A DNA stretch of 64,000 bases from Apis mellifera (lineage: Eukaryota > Arthropoda > Insecta > Hymenoptera > Apidae), in the NCBI RefSeq assembly GCF_003254395.2, contig NC_037645.1, positions 992,001-1,056,000 of the forward strand. The letters run 5' to 3'. The translations under genes and the position numbers were made by a program. A model generated the notes under the pieces. That model searched no databases. It saw only the letters and a program-made list of their open reading frames with translations, and had not been told where the DNA came from. This document shows positions 53,001 through 61,436 of this stretch, one piece after another; position 1 is the first letter of the stretch, and each line of letters begins with the position of its first letter.

Positions 53001-53755
53001 GTTGTCGTGTCCTTGTTATTGTCCTCCCTCTTTGTTTCCCCGCGGGGGCGGAGAAGAGGAGAGGAAAAAATCAGGAAGCTCCTCGAGTTTGAGATTTTCG
53101 ACGTTATAAAAACGTCCCGAGGAATTTATGCGGCATTAACGACGTTTTCACGAGCGTGTTCCCTCGCGCGTTCTCTTGTCGCTGGGAGCACCGATACGTT
53201 GATACCGCCGAATTACCAACGCAACAACCACGAATTACCAACACTGGCTACGCGAATTACCCACACCGGCCGGCCATTATTCCGATAACCAATCAATAAG
53301 GTGCACGTATATAGGGGGCCTCGGGCTTCTAACGAATCGTTAAAACTAATTTCGTTGATGTAGACAGTTGTTTATACGCGCCTACCGATTTACAACGGGT
53401 GAATAGAGTTGGGGTTTATGGGGGAATGAAAAATAACTTATAATCGTGTGACGCGCGGATGGACGAATTGATAGCACACATGTATCGTAAGGTTTGTTAA
53501 GGTTTGAATTAATTTAAAAAAAATGTTATATATAAAATTGTTTTCCCCAGGTTGGAAAAAATAATTTTTCAATTATTTATCACTCTCTTATATTTTAACG
53601 TGTTTTTACGCGCCTTGAAAAGGTTTGATACTGAAACTTTTAATCCAAAGTTAATGCTATTAAGCTCAAAGCACGTGCAAAAGTAATTAAAGATTTTACA
53701 AGCGTTAAAATTATCTGCTTTACGATTTTCTATTTAAACACGATAAAGTAACCTT
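47100..53755. other. Non-coding stretch with a second purine-asymmetric tract
   Basis: It includes the purine tract at 49380-49870, AT runs near 50388-50404, a GC/purine patch near 52938-52965 and a CpG-containing patch at 53030-53290. An ATG|GTGAGTAAC donor-like site lies near 51026-51034. A CCATAAATGG CArG-like word is at 47312-47321. A plus-strand frame at 52281-52574 has a hydrophobic segment but ends in a Phe run and is not called. Confidence 0.5.
49380..49870. other. Long purine-rich strand-asymmetric tract
   Basis: The plus strand is overwhelmingly A/G for nearly 500 bp, including GA runs near 49517-49556 and (GAA)n at about 49718-49752. It alone accounts for overlapping minus-strand frames of 272 and 127 codons, rich in Leu, Ser and Phe with no domain. 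Such tracts can form triplex or other non-B DNA. Confidence 0.8.
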
Positions 53756-53757
53756 AC

Positions 53758-53839
53758 CCATTTGCGAGATGAAACAGCGAACGGTAAATGGAAATAAACG
53801 GCTCTTACCTGAAACACATAAAGCAAAATAATAATAAAA
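53758..53839 (-). promoter_or_regulatory. Juxtaposed splice acceptor and donor, recursive-splice-like, with possible 51-nt exon
   Basis: On the minus strand a T-rich tract (53839-53812) ends in TTTCAG, followed with no gap by GTAAGAGC; the junction is between 53809 and 53808. This acceptor-next-to-donor layout matches the ratchet-point form known from recursive splicing of long insect introns. A second donor, TGG|GTAAGG (junction 53758/53757), defines a possible 51-nt exon (53808-53758) open in frame for 17 codons. The sites are seen; the function is inferred, and no host gene is identified. Confidence 0.25.
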
Positions 53840-54184
53840 GCTAATGCTAGAATTGCGGATAAAGGGGAAATAAAGAGGAGTGAATTTGACGTTGAATTGG
53901 TTCCCAATGGGTAATTAATTTAGGTGTAACCGACCAAGCACACTGGATCGTGTATATCCCACGTTTTCAAACGAACCCCCTCCCTCTCGATTCCTCCCAG
54001 CATTTTTTTCCTTTCCTATATTTCCTTAATACATTTTATGTATATTTTATTCAATCAAATCTCGCCAAAAAAATAACAAACACATTGTTTTTATTGATTC
54101 CGTATTTTTGTCAAACTGACACCGCTAAAACCGGCTTAATTTCACTTCGATACGCGACAATGCATGCTTATATTCATCACGATC

Positions 54185-54320
54185 ACCGTGGTCAATTGTT
54201 TCCCCGTGGCGGCGCCCTCTAAAACCACGGCAGAACGGGCCGCGTAGCCGGCAAACTTTCGTCCAGTTGGCAAGTTGGCGCCAATATTTGTGGCCTACCC
54301 GCAACAGGATTCCGAGGCCC
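54185..54320. promoter_or_regulatory. GC-rich islet with a TTGGCGCCAA palindrome
   Basis: About 135 bp with G+C far above the flanks. It holds the 10-bp palindrome TTGGCGCCAA at 54275-54284, an E2F/NF1-type word, preceded by a second TTGGC at 54267-54271 in a direct repeat of AGTTGGC. It could be a compact promoter or enhancer. This is inferred from composition and motif only. Confidence 0.22.
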
Positions 54321-55348
54321 CCTTCAATTTGTCACGACTTGTCAAATTTTTTCCTTCATATTGCATCGCCCGATTTTTACAGAATACGACGAGAATAAGG
54401 AGAGAGGGGGGAAGAGGAATAGGTCATTAAAATCGTGTCCGACCAACCCCTCCTCTCGGCCACGCGAAAAGTGAAATCGAGCGAGAGAGGGGATTTATGG
54501 AGCGAGATCTTTTAATTAGCCTCGAATAATTCTAATGACTCGCGAAATTATGTTACACGTTGATTAATGATAAATTCGGCAACGATTTGCTCGATGCAAA
54601 CCAATCGTTTGAGTTTCTTGATTTCGATATTTGCTAAATTTTTAATATTATACGTCGATTATTCGTTGGAAAAAAAATATTTTCTCACGGGATTTTATTA
54701 AAAAGTGACTAACTTTTGTTCAACATTTTTTCCCCCTATTTTTTCTTAAATTAATGAAAGTAGTAGTGATAATATTGGAATGTGAGGCATCCTGTATACG
54801 CATGCAGGCATACGCATAACGGATTATAAAACACTCACGTAGATCGTAAACGTCAAGTATTGTATTCTAAAGTAATATCATTGTGTTTATTTTAAGAGGA
54901 AATTTTAAATTGTACTTTTTCTTAATGCCATATGTGAATAGAGGTGCATAATTAAATTTCATCATTTTTGTTTTTCTGAAAAAAAAAAAAAAAATATCAT
55001 TTTTGAAATATTCCCCACGAATCAAAAATTATTATTTTCTTTCTTCACTTGAAAGAAACTTATTTATTTATATTATCATCGTCCAAAAAAAGAAAAAGAA
55101 AAAAAATAAGCATCGTTTCGAAAACATTCTATAAGAGTAATTAAACACTTGCTTTTTGATACTACAGTTTTGGGTGCTCAATCTCTTTTTTCATTCACGT
55201 ATCCTTTGTATTTTTCCAACACTGTATTTTCGTGTATCATCCACGACACGTAAAGATTAGCATGCAGACACAAAAGGGCCAGACGTACGCGTACGCGTAC
55301 ACATATGAATGTATTGTTGTACCGCGGGCAAAATAAAAAGAGAAGGGT

Positions 55349-55352
<4 letters not shown>

Positions 55353-55382
<30 letters not shown>
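55353..55382. repeat. (GA)15 microsatellite
   Basis: Fifteen near-perfect dinucleotide units, read directly. Confidence 0.95.
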
Positions 55383-55384
<2 letters not shown>

Positions 55385-55558
55385 AAAAGCAACGCTTGTG
55401 CGAGCAAGATGGGAACATGGCTAGGGAAAAAAGACACCATCTGTTACCGGCAATGAAATATATCTGTGTCAAAAAAAGATGGCAAAAAGAGAGGCACGAG
55501 TGAAATACTCGGGAACGTATAGAAGCGTGTGAAACTAAAAAACTCGTCAATAAAACGA

Positions 55559-55574
55559 GAGGGGGAGGGGGGGG

Positions 55575-55612
<38 letters not shown>
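55559..55612. repeat. G-run plus (GA)n compound repeat
   Basis: A G5-A-G11 block (55561-55577) passes directly into about 17 GA units. The G block has G-quadruplex potential. Confidence 0.95.
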
Positions 55613-55618
<6 letters not shown>

Positions 55619-56228
55619 GTAACTTGCAGAGATTAGCGTGGCTCAAACAACCAGAGGAATTAATCCATTAAGAAAAGGAGGGTAATTGAAAAATATACGC
55701 TTTCAAGCAAATTGTGCTATTCATTGCGCGTAAAAGCATAGATGCTATCACTAATATTTTGTTGTTAATTCTATCCGATTTGAAATCAACTTGATTATAT
55801 TGAAATTATTATTTTCTTTTCGTTTAAATAAAAAAAAAAAAAAGTGACACGATAAAAAATTTTATTATTTCAGCGTGTATTATATCTATAGAAAATGGAC
55901 GTCGATCGATCAACAACATTTTGTTTGGTTTGTATCCGTTAATGGACCGTTTATAAATAACTTTTTCCCATTGTTGCGCGTAACAATGCACGCCATTTGA
56001 TTAACTATAATTCTAAATGTAATTTTCGAATAACAACTATGCCCCTCTTATTTTATTAAAGCCAAGAATAATTTAATTAATCGAGAAATTAAATTTTCCT
56101 TCCTTTTAAAAAAACACTCCAATTTTACAAATTGATTTTTTTTTTTTTACTTTATTAAAATCGAAATTCACTTTTTTTGACAAGTTCAGGTAAGGTGAGT
56201 AAATAATAACAGTATCGTATTCATCATA

Positions 56229-56576
56229 TTATTTTATTTTATACTTTAATGATATATACACAAATATATACATTACAATTTTTAATAATAACAATAATAA
56301 TAAACATCGTGAGCTTCCAATTATGGATTGTCCGTTACCATTAAATTCCAAAAGTCGGATATTATTTTGAACATTCGTCGTTTCATGGTGGCCAACCTCG
56401 CAAGGGAACACGCAATACTCGTTATTATTTGCCGTGTACGTTCTTTCTTCAATTACGTGAACGCCAGCAAACCTAGAATAGCGGGAATAGTTTGGTTTGG
56501 ATGCTCGGTTATTTCGAATAGTTAGATTATAGTTATCGGGTAACTTTATTGGCCGGACGCACGGGTACGTAGCCAT
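56229..56576 (-). CDS. Candidate 115-codon ATG ORF (unrecognised)
   Basis: A minus-strand ATG at 56576 in fair context (AATAATGGCT) opens 115 codons. The first 85 or so are of mixed composition (MATYPCVRPIKLPDNYNL..., later EERTYTANNNEYCVFPCEVGH). A Leu run then comes from a TAA/ATA-type trinucleotide repeat at 56283-56302, followed by an Ile/Tyr/Lys-rich tail (IVMYIFVYISLKYKIK) that could be read as a membrane segment but is equally the product of AT-rich sequence. No domain or family is recognised. If real, it would be a small orphan protein; chance is at least as likely. Confidence 0.17.
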   Translation of the reverse strand: MATYPCVRPIKLPDNYNLTIRNNRASKPNYSRYSRFAGVHVIEERTYTANNNEYCVFPCEVGHHETTNVQNNIRLLEFNGNGQSIIGSSRCLLLLLLLKIVMYIFVYISLKYKIK

Positions 56577-59033
56577 TATTAATCTCCGTGCTGTATACGT
56601 GTGTGTTTGCGTATAATTGCGAATATTGTGGATGCATTTAAAAGCTACATTTAAAACACGCGTTTCAAACGAATTGACCCGAGTCGTTCATTTATTCATT
56701 TGTGACAAATTGAAATTTACTTTAAAATGCAATTATACGAACACAACATTGTAATTATTCGTTCTCTGTTCTATAGAAAGACTTTTAATTTAATATTAGA
56801 ATGTCGATAACAGAGAAGAATATATATATATATATCTCGTTACTTGATGAAAAAATATTTCTCGTTATAAATTCGCTATTAATTGTTTTTTTTTTTTTTT
56901 TCATAATTAATGGATCATATTATATTATATTCATTATATTAAAATTCATCGATATGATTACGAGAGTGTGCAGTTGGTAACAAACTTCACTAAATTTCAC
57001 GTGATACGTTTCAAGTTGGTACGATTGGCTATACGTGACTATGTTCACTTTCTTCGCCGATTTTAATTATTCTCAATTATTTATATTCAGCATCTTTTAT
57101 TCATATTATTTGCAATTTTTTTTTATTTAACGGTTATTAAGCATCAGAAGAAAAATTCATTTTCATTTCACACCGTTTTTATTGCTTATAATATATAAAA
57201 CAGTAATTATGTATTTATACCGTTCCGTGTAACGTCCACTCGATATTTATTAACTTGATCTTATTCGCCGAGTAGTAGTTATAAATAAATGTTCCCCAAT
57301 TTCATGATAAGACGGCTGATTTAAAAAACATTACAGCTTTTTTCCCCGTTGGGTTAATCATTTCTCTTCAAATGTCAGATTTCTCAGCCCGTTATCATTT
57401 CACTCTTTGCCTCGCATAATTTCACAATGCAACGTGTGATGCGAATTAACGCTAAATCACGTTTATCGAGTAGCCATATTATTTATCCTTGATTACATTT
57501 CAAAGTTTAATTTTAGATTTTAAATAAATAAATACGTAAAAAGGAAAAACAGAAATTGCACGTAATTGATGGTAAAAGAGATTCGATTTTCGAATAAATA
57601 TAAATAAAAAAAAATTGTCGTTTTTATGATCAAGTCGAATCAGCCAATTTGTATTAGCCAACGATCAAACGATCGTTTGAATATTAACAAAAAAAAATTC
57701 AAAATTTCCAAAGCGAACCGAATTTTATTAAAAATATCCATCTTGTCGTGGATAAATCGACAAATTTCACAAGAAACATTTCCACTCTCTTTGTTCATCG
57801 CGATGCCCAACGGTAACAGAAGAAGTAAATCTTTTTTTTCGCGCGATAAAAGCGGCAGACCGCTATCGCAGATTAATGCAACGTGGATTTTTGCAGTTTC
57901 GGTTAATCGCTTTCTCTTTTCCTATTTTTTTTTCCCCCGATGCTGGAAAAAAAAAAAAAAAGATTTATTCCATCATCTTTACCATCGAGGAACAATGGAA
58001 TTCGACGAGTTTACCAGGTGGCGTCCTTATCGCAACACAAATTTTATCACATAGAGATACAGTACACGATTAAATTGATCATAAATCATGACATCGAAAT
58101 TCGATTTCACCGCACAATAAATTCATCATTTTATTTTAATAATTAAATATTATTCTACACGTCAATGAGTATTCATCCTTTCAATTATTTTTAATCAACA
58201 CGTAACGTATTTGTTGTTATAAATCATCTCGTCTTTCCGTTCTATAAATTTTTTTTAAATAGTGAAATAATCATTCCATCCAATATGTTTATAATCTTTG
58301 TGCATAGAGGAAAATATTCAAATATTTCCTAACTAATTTAGAAAAGATTTAAAAAGTATTACATTTTTATTTATAAATTTAGCATTTCGTTAAATAATGC
58401 TGTATGTTAAATTTCTTTCTTTTTTTAAATTATTCGAAATATTTGTTCAAAGTTAATATCGATTCGTGCAACTTTTATTTCACAAGAGATTTACATTCAA
58501 GGAACGTGACAAAGTGCATTATTTAAGAAATTCTATTCTTCGATAGAGATCCTTCATAGAATACTGGTGTTTTTAGGGAACAAAATATATTTCAAAGTCC
58601 AACGACAAGTGTTCGGTTATAAAATAACAATCGACATCGTGGAAAAAAATAGATCAAACGTATCTACTAATGGTAATCATTTTCTTTTATCATTGTATTT
58701 CGATATTGCATATATAAATTTGCTAAAACAAGGATCATTAACGAGTTGGATATCTCAATTTTATTTCATAAAATAGTAGAAATAATTAATTAAAATAAAC
58801 TTTCGAGTGAGTAAAGACGAATAATTAATTTGAACGAATCTATCGAGGATAAGTTTAATTTCTGAATATTAAATCATTTTTGGAAATCTATCTTCAGTCA
58901 AACTGGTGTCAAACAACAACGTCGATTTAATCGATTCGAAATTGGCTGAAACTATAATTCTCTCGCATAATTAACAGTTTACAGTCATGGAAACAGGTAT
59001 CTTGTCTACGCTTGCCTTTATACCTCATTTCAG

Positions 59034-59160
59034 AACGCGTGCGTATAAATGAATACACATTACGTGCCCCGTTGACGTGGTGCACACACGCGTGTGTTAC
59101 ACTTAATGTTATACCGTTCCTATACGACGATAATCGCAGAAATGTATAGACAGGAATAAA
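59034..59160 (+). other. Candidate terminal coding exon with adjacent AATAAA (unrecognised)
   Basis: A pyrimidine-rich acceptor (CTTGCCTTTATACCTCATTTCAG, AG at 59032-59033) opens a balanced-composition, CpG-containing block. Skipping two bases, a frame runs 37 codons from 59036 to TAG 59147-59149. The peptide has mixed composition (RVRINEYTLRAPLTW, then CTHACVTLNVIPFLYDDN). An AATAAA polyadenylation word follows at 59155-59160, six bases after the stop. Acceptor, open frame, stop and poly(A) word fall in the right order, but each is common in AT-rich DNA. No upstream exon or family is identified. Confidence 0.27.
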
Positions 59161-59753
59161 TCATTGTTCGTTTCTAATTTAGAATTTTTTTTTATCTCTC
59201 CTTATGCGTATAAATACAGTATATATATATGAACATTTGCATCGAAGCAGGCATATCACCAATCATGCGTTATTTTGATCGTTGTAATAAATACTTTGAT
59301 TATCTAATCAATGCTATTATGCATCCCGCGAGATCGTATTTCTGTTTTATTATGCTCAAATTATTTCATGGATTGTTGTAAATGTTTACATTGGTCGTTA
59401 AATAACGTTTATTAAATTATTGGTAAATTTATTAATTATAATTTTTATAATTGGATCATAATCGATTAGTATTTCCGATTAATATTATTATGATCGATTA
59501 TTGAAAGAAATTTATTATCGTTATTTGAAGGCGAATTTATAGGTCATGATCATTAAAAGAAAATGTCATTAATCGTTAATCGTTGATTAAAGAAAATTAA
59601 TCATGAATCATTATTTGATAATATCAAATCGAAATTGAATAAGGGGTTATTGAAATGTATATTGTATCATTTATTTTTTTTATCTTATTCGATCTTCCTT
59701 TAGATTTATGTAAAATATATTCGTTTCTGATATAATTCAATTCGATACAAAAT
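59161..59753. other. AT-rich non-coding stretch rich in TAAT/ATTA words
   Basis: No gene is seen. Around 59440-59620 there is a dense cluster of homeodomain-type core words (TAATCGATTA, GATTAAT, TAATCGTTAATCG), including loosely inverted ATCATAATCGAT / ATCGATCATAATA copies. Such words are frequent in this composition. Confidence 0.4.
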
Positions 59754-59850
59754 AAATATATCAAAAGAGATATGTTACTGATTATGGAAATAATATTTTT
59801 CCAATATTTATTTCCATAATCAATATAACATATCTCTTTTGATATATTTT
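59754..59850. repeat. Near-perfect fold-back hairpin (arms about 44 and 48 nt, loop about 5 nt)
   Basis: The left arm (59754-59797) and right arm (59803-59850) are reverse complements apart from small bulges: C against TAT near the middle, and one extra A near the tip. The outer stem core atatcaaaagagatatgtta pairs without mismatch. The loop is TTTCC. The form fits a recent inverted duplication, a miniature palindromic element or a hairpin-RNA precursor. I recognise no known microRNA in the arms. Confidence 0.93.
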
Positions 59851-60735
59851 ATCTGAAAAATAATAAAAATTAATCAGAATTATTTTCGTTATGAATCCAT
59901 TTGTGACAATAAATTGAAGAAGAATTTTTTTTAAAATTAAAATAAAAAAAAAAAAAAGGTTTCTGGCGAAAAATTTAATGATTACAATTTCTTTTTTTAG
60001 ATCGAACATTTTCCAATTTTAAACGATAAAACATACTATGTTTTATATTACAAAAATAGTCCGATATTAAAAAGAAAATTATACGGTAAAATGGTTCGTG
60101 TGAAACAATGTGCACTAAGACAGATGCGTTAATTGTTTCTATAATTATTCATAACCGCTTAAATTCTAAAAATGCAATCCAATCGACTATAAATTATGTC
60201 CCGTGTACAACTAACCCTCCTTTTCCGTGACAGTTAATTTCCTGTTTTATTGCAGTATCGATCGATAATTAAATTGAAGCGAACAACACAACTAACACTT
60301 TTACACGGAACAGAAAAAGCTTTCATGTTGGGCTTTCGTAAAATTTTCGTTTTATTACCATACATTTATTAATTTCTTGTTTAATAACGTTCCTTTAATA
60401 ACATTTTTATACACGTGATGTTATTGAAGATGACAGATTTATTGTTGGCTATATTTTAAGAAATACTTCGTAATTCTTAATACATTATTTTCAATGCACT
60501 TTATTGTTTTGTAACTTTGGCAATAAAATTTTGCAACAATTTTTATATCTTTTTCAAATGCAAAGAAAAAATAAAATGTAATATCACTTTCAACAGATAA
60601 AAAATATAATTGTAACATTTGTTTTTGATTCCAAAATTCCCTACTATTACAATTAAAACAATATGATAAAAAAATGATTAAAATTCTAAAAATTCAGTAC
60701 CTTTAAAATTATTTTTAATTTTAATTAAAAAGGTA
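59851..60735. other. AT-rich non-coding stretch
   Basis: Featureless AT-rich DNA with an A run near 59945-59957. Minus-strand frames are Ile/Phe/Lys-rich and not credible. Confidence 0.55.
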
Positions 60736-61436
60736 GGATACATGAAGAAGAGGCACTAGAAATTTTTTGTAAAATTCAAAGTTTTTAAGATTTTGATTAA
60801 AATTTTGACTATTCAATAGGAAAATATGATATATGAAGAGGTAGCACCAGAACTTTTTCAACATTTCGACTGATTTTACAAAAATATAATTCATTTTAAT
60901 TTTGTTCACGAATGGAATGTGGTGAGCTACAATGAGGTAAGTATATTAGTTTTAAGAGAAATGTTTAAAAAATGAATAAAACATGAGTTCTTCAAAAAAA
61001 AGTATAGTAAGTATAAAAGGTAAGTATAAAATTTTTGCTTGCTACATACTTTAAGATTATATTTTTCTAATATAAAGTCGTAAAATACAGTAGAAAATAT
61101 ATGCCAATGGCACAAAATTTTGAGTTATGAAAATCTTGGAAAAATTTCACATACTTCTTCTATAATTATGCCTTTCTATTATCCAAAATTGTATTTAGAG
61201 AAAAAAATTGTATAATTAGAAAAATCGATTACATATTACAAATTAAAAGTAAAAAATATAAAGTATGTGAAATCTTTCCTGGAATTCAAAGACTTGAAAT
61301 TTTAGGATAGCCAGCCATGATTTTTGGTTAATTTTGCGACAGTATTAGGAGACTATAATTTTAAGAGTAGCACGCAAAAATTTATTAAAAAATATTAAAT
61401 ATGATAGATTTTTGATTAAATTTCCACTTTTTATTA
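60736..61436. repeat. Diverged satellite monomers at the array border
   Basis: Copies related to the 91-bp monomer but heavily mutated and shortened start at 60736 (83 bp) and 60819. In the latter, GGAAAATATGATATATGAAG aligns with the monomer's GGAGAATATAATTCTAGAAG. A closer copy lies at 61348-61436 (89 bp). The DNA between is only faintly similar. This is the expected appearance of an ageing satellite edge. The phase joins directly to the clean array at 61437. Confidence 0.7.
61138..61279. repeat. Inverted repeat, 19-bp arms with 104-nt spacer
   Basis: The 19-mer ggaaaaatttcacatactt at 61138-61156 matches the reverse complement of 61261-61279 at 18 of 19 positions. It lies inside the degenerate satellite border, between diverged monomers, and may mark a small insertion or an inverted monomer piece. 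Confidence 0.75.

Larger units (their letters stand above)
53840..59030. other. Non-coding stretch
   Basis: It contains the GC-rich islet at 54185-54320, GA/G microsatellites at 55353-55382 and 55559-55612, (GTACGC) units near 55284-55299 and an AT run at 56819-56836. A plus-strand TTCAG|GTAAGGTGAGT juxtaposed site lies at 56189/56190. An acceptor at 55873 is followed by 41 open codons to TGA 55998-56000. Other frames are composition artefacts. Confidence 0.5.

Noticed and set aside
55874..56000. Acceptor followed by 41 open codons
   Set aside because: The pyrimidine tract is weak and another frame of the same block is also open for 26 codons, so the frame is not distinguishable from chance.
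1..60735. tRNA, rRNA, known microRNA or mariner terminal repeats
   Set aside because: Reading for T-loop words with paired stems, familiar insect microRNA seeds and mariner end sequences gave only isolated fragments without the required structure. A tRNA/Rfam/RepeatMasker scan would be decisive.
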